From positions 1 through 10,950 of the forward strand of contig JAJXDX010000032.1 in the NCBI GenBank assembly GCA_021640185.1: a stretch of 10,950 bases of DNA, in the 5' to 3' direction. The DNA comes from Oscillospiraceae bacterium. GTDB lineage: Bacteria; Bacillota; Clostridia; Oscillospirales; Acutalibacteraceae. Below the pieces are notes generated by a model. That model did not search any database and was not told the DNA's origin. It saw only the letters and a program-made list of their open reading frames with translations. Of the stretch, positions 1 through 6,734 are shown piece by piece; position 1 is the stretch's first letter, and each line of letters opens with the position of its first letter. Position numbers and translations under genes: made by a program.

Positions 1-2
1 GA

Positions 3-866
3 TCCATCCTGCGCAGCGGGCGGGAGAACGCGTTTTTCGGCGGCAAGGGGATCAACGTTTCGCAGGTGCTGCAGCAGCTGGGCGTCGAGAATACGGCGCT
101 GGGCTTCATCGCCGGCTTCACCGGCGAGGCGCTGGAGAACGGTCTTTCCGCCGCCGGCGTGCGCACGGAGCTGATCCGTCTGCCGCACGGAATGACGCGG
201 ATCAACGTCAAGCTGCGCGCCGATACCGAAACGGACATCAACGGCCGCGGCCCGGCCGTGGACGGAGCGTCGCTCGACCGGCTGCTCGATAAGATCCGCG
301 CGCTGACGGCGGACGACACGCTGGTCTTGGCCGGGAGCGTCCCCGGCGATCTGCCGCGGGACATCTACGACCGGATACTGTGCTGCATCGAGGGCCGCGG
401 CGTGCGCGTCGCGGTGGACACGTCCGGCGCTCCGCTGCGCCACTGCCTGCGGCACGCGCCGTTTTTGCTCAAGCCGAACACCGAGGAACTGAGCGAACTG
501 CTGGGAGAAACGATCGAAACGCCGGAGGAAGCCGCCATCGGCGCCAGACGCGTGCAGACGATGGGCGCCAAAAACGTGCTGGTATCCATGGGCGGGATCG
601 GCGCCGTGCTGGCGGACGAGAGCGGCATCTGCCGCTTCTGCCCTGCGGTGCGCGGCAACGCCGTCGACACCACGGGCGCGGGCGACGCCATGCTGGCCGG
701 GTTCTTGGCCGCGCTGTCGCGCGGCGAAGGCCCGGTGCAGGCGCTGCGCCTTGGCACGGCCGCCGGCGCGGCCACGGCCTTCACCGAAGGTCTGGCCGAC
801 CGCGCCGCCATCGAGCAGCAGCTTTCCGCCGTGTGCGCCGCCAGCAAAAAAGAACGCATCCTGTAA
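3..866 (+). CDS. fruK: 1-phosphofructokinase (PfkB family), 5' end outside window
   Basis: Cytoplasmic sugar-phosphate kinase, predicted to convert fructose 1-phosphate plus ATP to fructose 1,6-bisphosphate after PTS fructose uptake. The frame is open from base 3; the visible part is 287 residues against about 305 usual for FruK, so roughly 20 N-terminal residues are missing. Seen: the N-terminal PfkB motif FFGGKGINVSQVL at visible residues 12-24, a TDINGRGP segment typical of the FruK/LacC branch, KPNTEEL in the middle, and the C-terminal PfkB signature DTTGAGDAML, whose GAGD aspartate is the expected catalytic base. It ends in TAA. The specific product is inferred from overall resemblance: tagatose-6-phosphate kinase (LacC) is the main alternative, and the usual FruK partners (DeoR regulator, PTS FruA) would lie off the left edge. 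The following gene, rex, has its own promoter. Confidence 0.85.
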   Translation, partial: SILRSGRENAFFGGKGINVSQVLQQLGVENTALGFIAGFTGEALENGLSAAGVRTELIRLPHGMTRINVKLRADTETDINGRGPAVDGASLDRLLDKIRALTADDTLVLAGSVPGDLPRDIYDRILCCIEGRGVRVAVDTSGAPLRHCLRHAPFLLKPNTEELSELLGETIETPEEAAIGARRVQTMGAKNVLVSMGGIGAVLADESGICRFCPAVRGNAVDTTGAGDAMLAGFLAALSRGEGPVQALRLGTAAGAATAFTEGLADRAAIEQQLSAVCAASKKERIL

Positions 867-953
867 CGGCCGAAACGCGGCCGAAGCAGCCGGGTCTTTT
901 GCCAAAAAGCAGCAAAACCGTGCAGAAACACGCACGAAAAAGCGAAAAAGTCC

Positions 954-971
954 TTGACAAAAAATCTACAA
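954..971. promoter_or_regulatory. Possible Rex operator overlapping the rex -35 box
   Basis: The 18 bases TTGACAAAAAATCTACAA have the length and outer arms of the known Rex site TTGTTAANNNNTTAACAA: TTG at the left end, AA before and T after an AT-only four-base centre, and ACAA at the right end. By my count 10 of 14 defined positions match. Rex autoregulation is known in several Gram-positive bacteria, and binding here would cover the -35 box. The mismatches in both inner arms keep this tentative. Confidence 0.3.
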
Positions 972-982
972 ACGGCCATAAT
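954..982 (+). promoter_or_regulatory. Sigma-A promoter of rex
   Basis: A perfect -35 box TTGACA (954-959) and a near-consensus -10 box CATAAT (977-982) are separated by 17 bases. Transcription would start near 989, giving a leader of about 60 bases before the rex TTG start. This is the most AT-rich stretch in the neighbourhood, which supports it. It implies that rex is transcribed independently of the upstream kinase. Confidence 0.8.
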
Positions 983-1011
983 AGAGATAGTTCATACGAT
1001 CGGTCCGTTGC

Positions 1012-1028
1012 CGCCCGCCGTGCGGGCG
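1012..1028 (+). other. Hairpin in the rex leader
   Basis: CGCCCGC and GCGGGCG form a perfect 7-base-pair stem with a CGT loop in the rex 5' leader, ending seven bases before the AGAGG ribosome binding site. No run of T follows, so it is not a canonical terminator. It could affect mRNA stability or ribosome access, but in GC-rich DNA a chance hairpin is also possible. Confidence 0.35.
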
Positions 1029-1035
1029 ATCAGAC

Positions 1036-1044
1036 AGAGGTGAG
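1036..1044 (+). promoter_or_regulatory. Ribosome binding site that fixes the TTG start of rex
   Basis: AGAGGTGAG lies with AGAGG (1036-1040) nine bases before the TTG at 1050. The next in-frame ATG, at 1074, has no Shine-Dalgarno sequence before it, and Rex homologues carry about 14 residues before the LPRYYR motif, which fits the TTG. Confidence 0.65.
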
Positions 1045-1049
1045 CCGTT

Positions 1050-1688
1050 TTGGCAAAGGACACGAATATCTCGATGCCGGTCATCCGGCGTCTGCCGCGT
1101 TATTACCGCTTTTTGTACGACCTGATGGAAAACGCCGTGCCGCGCACGTCGTCGCGCGAGCTGTCGCGCGTGATGCGCTTGACCGCCTCGCAGATCCGAC
1201 AGGACCTCAACTGCTTCGGCGGCTTCGGACAGCAGGGCTACGGCTATGCCGTGCAGCCGCTGTATGAGGAGATCGGCCACATCCTCGGGATGGACCGGCT
1301 GACCGACATGGTGCTGCTCGGCGCGGGCAACATGGGGCGCGCCATCGGCAACCATATGGATTTCGAGCACCGCGGCTTCCGCCTGATCGGCGTGTTCGAC
1401 GACGCGCCGCAGCTGGCGGGCACCGTCCTGCGCGGCCTGACGGTGCAGAGCACCCGCACGCTGGAGGAGTTCTGCCGCACGCATCAGCCGAAGATGGCGG
1501 TGCTGTGCATCCCCAAGGAGGCCGCGCCCCCGCTCGTCGACCGTCTGATCCGCTGCGGCGTGCGCGGATTTTGGAATTTTTCGCATTACGACATCAGCTT
1601 CCATCATCCCGATGTCATCGTCGAGAACGTGCATCTCGGCGACAGCCTGATGACGCTGTCGTATCGGATGCTGGAACCGGAGGACTGA
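1050..1688 (+). CDS. rex: Redox-sensing transcriptional repressor Rex
   Basis: Dimeric cytoplasmic repressor that senses the NADH/NAD+ ratio and controls fermentation and anaerobic respiration genes; NADH binding releases it from DNA. The 212-residue length is standard for the family. The N-terminal winged-helix domain contains LPRYYRFLYDL (15-25) and the recognition segment SSRELSRVMRLTASQIRQDL (34-53), followed by the hallmark FGGFGQQGYGY (56-66). The Rossmann nucleotide-binding loop LLGAGNMGRAI lies at 89-99, and the C-terminal swapped-helix region VIVENVHLGDSLMTLSYRM at 189-207. Translation starts at TTG, supported by AGAGG nine bases upstream. The segment WNFSHYDISFHHPD (175-188) replaces the more usual NFAP-type text and may be a lineage trait. 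It has its own promoter, possibly self-repressed, and a small ORF follows after 42 bases on the same strand. Confidence 0.95.
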   Translation: MAKDTNISMPVIRRLPRYYRFLYDLMENAVPRTSSRELSRVMRLTASQIRQDLNCFGGFGQQGYGYAVQPLYEEIGHILGMDRLTDMVLLGAGNMGRAIGNHMDFEHRGFRLIGVFDDAPQLAGTVLRGLTVQSTRTLEEFCRTHQPKMAVLCIPKEAAPPLVDRLIRCGVRGFWNFSHYDISFHHPDVIVENVHLGDSLMTLSYRMLEPED

Positions 1689-1717
1689 TCGCGCCCATCG
1701 CGGGGCATACTGATCGC

Positions 1718-1725
1718 GAGGTGAT
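1718..1725 (+). promoter_or_regulatory. Ribosome binding site of the small ORF after rex
   Basis: GAGGTGAT ends five bases before the ATG at 1731. It is as good as those of the recognised genes here and is the main evidence that the short ORF downstream is translated. Confidence 0.55.
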
Positions 1726-1730
1726 CCGTT

Positions 1731-1973
1731 ATGCCACGCGAAACAGACGAAAAACGACCGCAAAACAGCCAAGCGGGCGACGCTCCCCTGCCCTGCTGCG
1801 ACACGCCCAGCACCATGGCCGTGCCCGGCGCACCGATCGATGTGCCGCAGCGGCTAAACAAGTACGGCACGTACCAAACGCAGGACACGACCGATACCGA
1901 CAACGTATTCCCGATGATCGGTGCCGCCGCACCGCCCGGCGGCAAATGCCGGCAAAAAAAGCCGGAAAAATAA
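1731..1973 (+). CDS. Small hypothetical protein (80 aa) downstream of rex
   Basis: I do not recognise this protein. It is 80 residues long, hydrophilic, without a signal peptide or membrane segment, and looks largely disordered: a charged N-terminus (MPRETDEKRPQ), a CC pair at residues 22-23, a central patch NKYGTYQTQDTTDTDNVFP that looks the most likely to be conserved, then a Gly/Pro/Ala stretch and a basic lysine-rich tail with one more cysteine. Support for a real gene: a good GAGGTGAT ribosome binding site, third codon positions mostly G or C as in the neighbours, location 42 bases after rex on the same strand, and a strong terminator starting right at its stop. It is therefore probably co-transcribed with rex. 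No function can be assigned; the cysteines are too few and irregular to call a zinc finger. Confidence 0.6.
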   Translation: MPRETDEKRPQNSQAGDAPLPCCDTPSTMAVPGAPIDVPQRLNKYGTYQTQDTTDTDNVFPMIGAAAPPGGKCRQKKPEK

Positions 1974-2025
1974 AAAACAGCGGCTCTGCAGCCCCGAAAA
2001 ATGGGGACGGCAGAGCCGCTGTTTT
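1974..2025. terminator. Bidirectional intrinsic terminator between the rex unit and the flavin reductase
   Basis: AAAACAGCGGCTCTGC (1974-1989) is perfectly complementary to GCAGAGCCGCTGTTTT (2010-2025), giving a 16-base-pair stem. The inner loop region can pair further (CCCC with GGGG). The stem is flanked by A runs on the left and T runs on the right, so it can end transcription on both strands. It sits exactly between two convergent genes, starting at the stop of one and 15 bases from the stop of the other. Confidence 0.92.
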
Positions 2026-2040
2026 TGGTTCTTCTGTGGC

Positions 2041-2601
2041 TTATTTCAGCGCATCACCGGCCGAGAAGGCTTTGCCGACCACCTCGCCCAGCGCGACATA
2101 CGTGTCGTTGAACGGGTCGAAGCAGATCGGGCGCACGGCGGCGGTATCGACATGGCCGTCCGCGCCGATCACGCGCTCGTCCACGCTGACGTTGACGATC
2201 TCGCCCACCAGATGGCCGGTGGCGGGATCGTAGCTTTTCAGCCGGCACTCCACCGCAACGGGTAGCTGCTCGATCAGCGGCGCGTCCACGTGCGCGGCGC
2301 GCACGGTGGAAAACCCGGCGCGGGCCAGCTTATCCGGCACCTTATTGCCGGACACCAGCCCCACATAATCGCAGGCCGTGACGTGCGCGGCATCGCCCAT
2401 GCTGACGGTGAACGCCCCGCGGGCCAAAATATCCTTCGTCGTTTTGTGTCCGGCGCTGATACACATGGACAACTCCGTCGTGTCGCTCATGCCGCCCCAC
2501 GCGGCGTTCATCGCGTTCGGCGTGCCGTCCTCGCCGTAGGCAGCCAAAATGAACACCGGCTGCGGATAGGTGTACGGCTTTGCGCCCAGATCTTTTCTCA
2601 T
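2041..2601 (-). CDS. Flavin reductase-like FMN-binding protein
   Basis: A 186-residue protein of the flavin reductase-like / flavoredoxin split-barrel family, expected to bind FMN and act in the cytoplasm as an NAD(P)H:flavin reductase or small electron carrier. Seen: the N-terminal PQPVFILAAYGEDGTPNAMNAAWGGMSD (14-40), which matches the family's first barrel strands and flavin-contacting small-residue loop; GHKTTKDILARGAFTVSM (51-68), the conserved R/K-T-x-x-N/D-I segment followed by FTVS; and a C-terminal AVECRL...GHLVGEIVNVSVDERV (116-143) typical of the barrel. Its length is normal. The ATG is preceded by a GGAGG site (2610-2614) eight bases away and a separate promoter further upstream. 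An AraC-type regulator lies upstream on the same strand. The physiological partner and substrate cannot be read from the sequence. Confidence 0.85.
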   Translation of the reverse strand: MRKDLGAKPYTYPQPVFILAAYGEDGTPNAMNAAWGGMSDTTELSMCISAGHKTTKDILARGAFTVSMGDAAHVTACDYVGLVSGNKVPDKLARAGFSTVRAAHVDAPLIEQLPVAVECRLKSYDPATGHLVGEIVNVSVDERVIGADGHVDTAAVRPICFDPFNDTYVALGEVVGKAFSAGDALK

Positions 2602-2629
2602 CGTGTTTTCCTCCGTTTCGTTTTCTCGT

Positions 2630-2647
2630 CCCCGGCCGATGCCGGGG
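2630..2647 (-). other. Hairpin in the flavin reductase leader
   Basis: CCCCGGC (2630-2636) and GCCGGGG (2641-2647) form a perfect 7-base-pair stem around a CGAT loop. It lies between the predicted -10 box and the ribosome binding site, so it would be part of the untranslated leader. No T run follows it on the minus strand, so it is not a standard terminator. Confidence 0.3.
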
Positions 2648-2656
2648 GCTGTCTAT

Positions 2657-2685
2657 ATTATACCGCGTGAGCGGCGGTTCGTCCA
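2657..2685 (-). promoter_or_regulatory. Promoter of the flavin reductase gene
   Basis: Read on the minus strand, a perfect TATAAT (2662-2657) is preceded, after a 17-base spacer, by TGGACG (2685-2680), which matches the -35 consensus at four of six positions. It implies that the reductase can be expressed independently of the AraC-type gene 129 bases upstream. Confidence 0.65.
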
Positions 2686-2730
2686 TCCCTGCGGCAGATC
2701 TCGCCGCGCTTTTCGGCGCCGCCCCGCAGG

Positions 2731-3579
2731 TCAGCGGCCGCGGTTCTCCCGCACATAGGCAAGCGGCGTTTTGCCGAAGGCGCGGCGGAACGCCGCGATG
2801 AAGTGCGACCGGTCGGCATAGCCGCAGCGCTCCGCCGCCTCGCCCACGCTCGTGCCGCGCAGCAGCAGCGCCTGCGCGGCGGACAGCCGCTTCGCCTCCA
2901 AAAACTGTTTCGGCGTCATGTGCAGATACCGTGCGAACCACCGCCCCAGCGTCCGCGTGCTGACGAAATGCCTCGCCGCCAACTCGCCGACGCGCACGCG
3001 CTCGCCGCCGGCGCACGCGTCCGACAGCGCCGTCAGGATCTGCACGAACTCCGGCGGCAGCCCCTCCTCGTCCGCCGGCTGCTCCCCCGCCGTGCGGGAA
3101 AGCAGTTGTAATAGCTCTAAAAACAGCGCCGTGCGCGTCAGCGGATCTTGCTCGCCGCGCAGGCGGTCGATCAGCGCCGTGCCGCGGCGGCAGTCGCGGT
3201 ACAGGCGGCAGGCGGGCAGGGCAGGCAGCGGCGGCACGGGCGGATCGGCCGAGAACCACAGGCAGCTGTAATCGAACATCATCCGCCCGCTGAACACCCC
3301 GTGGTGGAACGTGTACGGCTCGATCAGCTGCAGATCGTCCTTGTGCATCGTGAACAGCCGGTCGCCGACCAAAAAGCGCATATCCCCCGCCTGATGGGCA
3401 TAGATCTCGTAGCAGCCGTGCGTGTGGTCGCCCTCGTGCGGCTGCTGCGGATCGTTCATCTCCCTCGTGTGCTCCACCGTGAAGCGGATGCCGCCGAGAT
3501 CCGGCAGAGGGATCAGCTCCGGCAGCTCCGGCAGCGGCAACCGCTCCCGGCCGTCCGCCGCTCCTTCCTGCTGTGCCAT
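2731..3579 (-). CDS. AraC-family transcriptional regulator with N-terminal cupin domain
   Basis: DNA-binding one-component regulator, about 282 residues. I chose the ATG at 3579, which has a weak AGGGA-type site five bases upstream; a longer version starting at TTG 3606 is open but has no Shine-Dalgarno sequence. The N-terminal half is a cupin-like sensor: HEGDHTHGCYEIYAHQAGDMRFLVGDRLFTMHKDDLQLIEPYTFHHG shows the His-rich strand and the later histidines typical of the AraC arm/ligand pocket. The C-terminal hundred residues form the double helix-turn-helix: VRVGELAARHFVSTRTLGRWFARYLHMTPKQFLEAKRL and then VGEAAERCGYADRSHFIAAFRRAFGKTPLAYVR. It is divergent from the DMT transporter gene and upstream of the flavin reductase, so either may be its target. 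The ligand is unknown. I found no convincing promoter for it. Confidence 0.9.
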   Translation of the reverse strand: MAQQEGAADGRERLPLPELPELIPLPDLGGIRFTVEHTREMNDPQQPHEGDHTHGCYEIYAHQAGDMRFLVGDRLFTMHKDDLQLIEPYTFHHGVFSGRMMFDYSCLWFSADPPVPPLPALPACRLYRDCRRGTALIDRLRGEQDPLTRTALFLELLQLLSRTAGEQPADEEGLPPEFVQILTALSDACAGGERVRVGELAARHFVSTRTLGRWFARYLHMTPKQFLEAKRLSAAQALLLRGTSVGEAAERCGYADRSHFIAAFRRAFGKTPLAYVRENRGR

Positions 3580-3644
3580 CGGTATCCCTGCTTTCTCTTT
3601 GCTCAAAAATGTCGCGTTTTTTCTCTTTTTCGGCCGTTTTATGA

Positions 3645-3673
3645 CTGGAAAAGGAAAATTTATGTGCTATACT
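3645..3673 (+). promoter_or_regulatory. Extended -10 promoter of the DMT transporter gene
   Basis: TGCTATACT (3665-3673) is an extended -10 element with TG one base before TATACT. The -35 region CTGGAA, at a 17-base spacing, is poor, which is usual for extended -10 promoters. A low-match -35 often indicates dependence on an activator, which fits the divergent AraC-type gene. Confidence 0.6.
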
Positions 3674-3740
3674 GTGACACGTATTTTATCCGGATCCGCG
3701 CAAAAAAGCAAGAGGGTCCGGCAAAAAAGGAGCATAAAAC

Positions 3741-4646
3741 ATGCCGAACATCCCTATCGTCATCCTGCTGCCGATCTCGATGGCCGCCTCGCTCGGCTAT
3801 GGCGTCATCACCCGCTGCTATGCCCGCCGGGACGGGCTGTGCAGCGCCGACATCCACCTGTTCAACGCCGTCACGGCACTGCTGTCCGGTCTGGTGCTGC
3901 TCCTCTGGGGCGGCTTCGGCCAAGCGTCCGCGTTCACGCTGGCGATGGGCGCGGCGTTCGGCCTGATCGTGGGGCTGCTGATGCTGTTCACGCTGCGGGC
4001 GGTGTCGCTCGGCTCGTGGTCGTATTCGACGGTGCTCATCTCGCTGTCGACGCTGATCACCGCGCTCAGCGGCGTGGCCTTCTGGGGCGAGAGCCTGTCC
4101 GCCGTGCAGGTCGTCGGCATCGCCTGCATGGTGGGATGCATGGTGCTCTCCGTCGCGCAGGACAAGGCGCCCGCCACGCAAAAGCCGACGCTGCGCTGGC
4201 TGCTGATGTGCCTGCTGGCCTTTTTGTGCAGCGGCGCCGTCGGCCTGCTGCAAAAGATCCACCAAACCTCGGCGCACCGCAGGGAACTGAGCGCCTTTTT
4301 GATCGTGGCGTTCGGCGTGCTGTTCCTCTATTCCGCCGTGATGTGGCTGATCGCCCGCAAAAGCCGGGCGCGGGACGGCGCTGCCGCGATGAGCGCCCGC
4401 CTTTCGCCTGTGTGGCTTTTGCTGCTGGCGCTGGGCGGCGCGCTGCAGGCGGTCAACCATAAGCTGAACCTCTATCTGAGCGGCGTGATGGACACCGCCG
4501 TGTTCTTTCCGATCGTCAACGGCGGCGGACTGGTGCTGACCGCGGCGCTGGCCATGATCGTGTTCCGCGAGCGGCTGACCCGCCGCCAGTGGATCGGGAT
4601 GCTGCTTGGCATCCTGTCCGTCATTTTGGTATGCGACCCGTTCTGA
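3741..4646 (+). CDS. DMT superfamily (EamA-like) membrane transporter
   Basis: Inner-membrane protein of 301 residues, mostly hydrophobic, with about ten predicted helices arranged as two five-helix repeats around a hydrophilic middle (HQTSAHRREL, residues about 174-183). This is the layout of drug/metabolite transporters. Family-like features: the first half ends in a glutamate-bearing segment (SGVAFWGESLSAVQVVGIACMVGCMVL, 111-137), and the second half repeats it as ALAMIVFRERLTRRQWIGMLLGILSVIL (270-297); such E/RE...L..Q.IG pairs are typical of EamA repeats. The ATG has an AAGGAG site (3727-3732) eight bases upstream. The substrate cannot be predicted; amino acids, sugars, nucleotide metabolites or drugs are all possible in this superfamily. 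It is divergent from an AraC-type regulator, which is the best candidate controller. Confidence 0.85.
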   Translation: MPNIPIVILLPISMAASLGYGVITRCYARRDGLCSADIHLFNAVTALLSGLVLLLWGGFGQASAFTLAMGAAFGLIVGLLMLFTLRAVSLGSWSYSTVLISLSTLITALSGVAFWGESLSAVQVVGIACMVGCMVLSVAQDKAPATQKPTLRWLLMCLLAFLCSGAVGLLQKIHQTSAHRRELSAFLIVAFGVLFLYSAVMWLIARKSRARDGAAAMSARLSPVWLLLLALGGALQAVNHKLNLYLSGVMDTAVFFPIVNGGGLVLTAALAMIVFRERLTRRQWIGMLLGILSVILVCDPF

Positions 4647-4692
4647 TCCGACGGCAAACCCTGTTTTTTTCTCCCCGATCGGCAAAAAACAG

Positions 4693-4720
4693 TTGACGAT
4701 CCGGCCGCGGCCGCTATAAT
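4693..4720 (+). promoter_or_regulatory. Promoter of the ABC transporter gene
   Basis: TTGACG (4693-4698) and a perfect TATAAT (4715-4720) are separated by 16 bases. The start would be near 4727, giving a leader of about 44 bases ending in a GGGAGGGG ribosome binding site (4758-4765). It separates the ABC gene from the preceding transporter gene. Confidence 0.8.
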
Positions 4721-4770
4721 GAGGAAGAACGGACACGATTCGACAAAAAAGCGACCCGGGAGGGGCAGCG

Positions 4771-6624
4771 ATGAAAACGACCGACACCGCGCCGCAGGAC
4801 AAGCACGGCGGCTATTTTACCGAAAAGGAACTGCTGGAGCTGGAGGACCGCTTCGTCCGGCAGTATTACACCGGCGACAAGCGTCATCCCGTCCGCACGC
4901 TGCTGCGGCTGTACAAAGGCTATTACCGCAAGCTGATCGTTTGCAGCTTCTGCTATCTGATCAAGGACAGTCCCTCGCTGCTGCTGCCCGTCGTCACGGC
5001 GGAGATCATGGATCTGGTGGTGGGCGCGACGACGGGCACCGTCGCGCTGCAGCAGTTCTGGCAAAGGCTGGCGATCTACTGCGGGGCGATGATCGGGCCG
5101 TTCTTCCTCAACATCCCGTTCCACTATATGTACATCCACAACCGCAGCATCGCCTCGCGCACGGTGGAGGCCGGGCTGCGCGGCGCGGTGGTCAAAAAGC
5201 TGCAGCGCCTGACGATCCGCTGCACCTCGGCCATGCGCTCCGGCCGCATCCATTCCAAGATCATCCGCGACGTCGACAGCATCCACGGACTGTTCGACCA
5301 GCTGGTGGACGTGACGCTGAGCGTCGTGTTCAATCTGGCGGTGCTGATGACCGTGATCATCGTCAAGGGCAGCTGGGAGATGCTGCTGTTCTATCTGCTG
5401 TGCGTGCCGGTGACGGTGTTCATCAGCCGCCGGTTCACCCGCCGGTTTTCGGAAAAGAACCGCTCGTTCCGCAAGGAGTTGGAAAAGACCTCCTCGCAGG
5501 TCGGCGACATGGTGGAGATGCTGCCCGTCACCCGCGCCCACGCCCTGGAGGACACCGAGGTCGAGCGCATGAACCGCCGCGTCGGCCGCTTGGCCGACCG
5601 CGGCTTGGATCTTGATCACTACATCGCCCTGTTCGGCTCCGCCAACTGGTGCACGATTCAGTTCTTCAGCCTAGTATGTTTGGCCTTCACCGGGATCATG
5701 GCCGTCCTCGGCCGGATGACCATCGGCGAGATGAACCTGTACACCAACTATTTTGCCCGGTTCCTCGCCATCGTCAACACCGTCCTCGGCATGATCCCGA
5801 ACTTGGCCGCCGGGTCGGAGGCAATCGCCTCGGTGGGCGAGATCCTCGGCTCTGCCGAGGAGGAGCACAACGAGGAGAAAGAAGCCATCGGCTATCTGCG
5901 CGGCGAGTACGATTTCCGGCACGTGATCTTCGGCTATGAGGAGGATCGTCCGGTGCTGCAGGGGCTTGACCTGCACGTCGCCGCGGGCGAAACGATCGCG
6001 CTGGTGGGCGAGTCCGGCTCCGGCAAGACCACGATCCTCAATCTGGTCACCGGGTTCTATCTGCCGCAGAGCGGCAGCCTGACGGTCGACGGCAGCGACA
6101 TCGGCACGATCGATCTGGACAGCTACCGCCGCCACATCGCCATGGTGCCGCAGACGAGCACCATGTTCTCCGCTACGGTGCGGGAGAACATCACCTACGG
6201 CCTTGACCGCGAGGTCAGCGACGAGGAGCTTGCCCGCGTGCTGGAGGCCGCCTGTCTGACCGACGTGGTGGCCGCCCTGCCGGACGGCGTGGACACCGTG
6301 ATCGGCGAAAAGGGCTGCGACCTGTCCGGCGGCCAGCGGCAGCGCGTGTCCATCGCGCGCGCGATCATCCGCGATCCGTCGGTGATCATCTTCGACGAGG
6401 CCACCTCGGCGCTCGACACCGTGTCGGAGCAGAAGATCCAGCTGGCGATCGAGAATATGTCCCGCTACCGCACCACCTTCATCGTGGCGCACCGGCTGTC
6501 CACGATCCGCAACGCGGACAAGATCGCGGTCATCCACCACGGCCGCTGCGTCGAATACGGCACGTATGACGAACTGGTGGCCAAGGGCGAATATTTCTAT
6601 CGTCTGCGCTCGCTGCAGATCTGA
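4771..6624 (+). CDS. ABC transporter, fused permease and ATP-binding domains (half-transporter)
   Basis: A 617-residue type-IV exporter-fold half-transporter, expected to dimerise in the cell membrane and pump an unknown substrate using ATP. Order: a soluble N-terminal stretch of about 50 residues (acidic KELLELEDRF), a six-helix transmembrane domain (about 52-345) with the family's long coupling helices (HSKIIRDVDSI, 161-171; ELEKTSSQVGDMVEMLPVTRAHALE, 236-260), then the nucleotide-binding domain. ATPase motifs are all intact: A-loop tyrosine 389, Walker A GESGSGKT (413-420), Q-loop VPQTSTMF (459-466), signature LSGGQ (518-522), Walker B VIIFDE (538-543), D-loop SALD, and switch histidine 574 in AHRLST. 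No partner half-transporter is adjacent, so a homodimer is likely. It has its own promoter, a strong ribosome binding site and a strong terminator, so it forms a single-gene unit. Drug, lipid or peptide export are all possible. Confidence 0.93.
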   Translation: MKTTDTAPQDKHGGYFTEKELLELEDRFVRQYYTGDKRHPVRTLLRLYKGYYRKLIVCSFCYLIKDSPSLLLPVVTAEIMDLVVGATTGTVALQQFWQRLAIYCGAMIGPFFLNIPFHYMYIHNRSIASRTVEAGLRGAVVKKLQRLTIRCTSAMRSGRIHSKIIRDVDSIHGLFDQLVDVTLSVVFNLAVLMTVIIVKGSWEMLLFYLLCVPVTVFISRRFTRRFSEKNRSFRKELEKTSSQVGDMVEMLPVTRAHALEDTEVERMNRRVGRLADRGLDLDHYIALFGSANWCTIQFFSLVCLAFTGIMAVLGRMTIGEMNLYTNYFARFLAIVNTVLGMIPNLAAGSEAIASVGEILGSAEEEHNEEKEAIGYLRGEYDFRHVIFGYEEDRPVLQGLDLHVAAGETIALVGESGSGKTTILNLVTGFYLPQSGSLTVDGSDIGTIDLDSYRRHIAMVPQTSTMFSATVRENITYGLDREVSDEELARVLEAACLTDVVAALPDGVDTVIGEKGCDLSGGQRQRVSIARAIIRDPSVIIFDEATSALDTVSEQKIQLAIENMSRYRTTFIVAHRLSTIRNADKIAVIHHGRCVEYGTYDELVAKGEYFYRLRSLQI

Positions 6625-6637
6625 TCGCAAAACGCAA

Positions 6638-6682
6638 AAAAGCGGCCCGCCGCCTGTTTTCCACAGGCGGCGGGCCGCTTTT
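6638..6682. terminator. Strong terminator after the ABC transporter gene
   Basis: AAAAGCGGCCCGCCGCCTGT (6638-6657) is perfectly complementary to ACAGGCGGCGGGCCGCTTTT (6663-6682) around a five-base loop, a 20-base-pair stem flanked by A and T runs. It starts 14 bases after the ABC stop codon. The A run upstream means it could also work on the minus strand. Confidence 0.92.
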
Positions 6683-6734
6683 GTCATCTCGCCGTCACCG
6701 ACGGGTCGCCGCCGCAGGATAAATAGCCGCACAC

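Noticed and set aside
867..883. Hairpin CGGCCG-AAACG-CGGCCG just after the FruK stop as a terminator
   Set aside because: The stem is only six base pairs and no T run follows directly. It may be a weak or chance structure.
1604..1945. A 113-codon minus-strand frame opposite the 3' end of rex and the small ORF
   Set aside because: It has no convincing ribosome binding site, overlaps the conserved C-terminus of Rex, and competes with a plus-strand ORF that has a good ribosome binding site and sits in an operon position.
2686..2727. CTGCGG...CCGCAG pairing after the AraC-type gene (stop at 2731) as its terminator
   Set aside because: The loop is long, internal pairing is poor and no T run follows on the minus strand, so readthrough into the flavin reductase cannot be excluded.
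3604..3606. TTG start giving a nine-residue longer AraC-type protein
   Set aside because: No Shine-Dalgarno sequence precedes it, whereas ATG 3579 has an AGGGA-type site five bases upstream.
4661..4692. Inverted repeat CTGTTTTTT / AAAAAACAG after the DMT transporter gene as a terminator
   Set aside because: The stem is almost entirely A-T, with a 14-base loop and no T run after it on the plus strand. It abuts the next promoter's -35 box. An operator is conceivable but unsupported.
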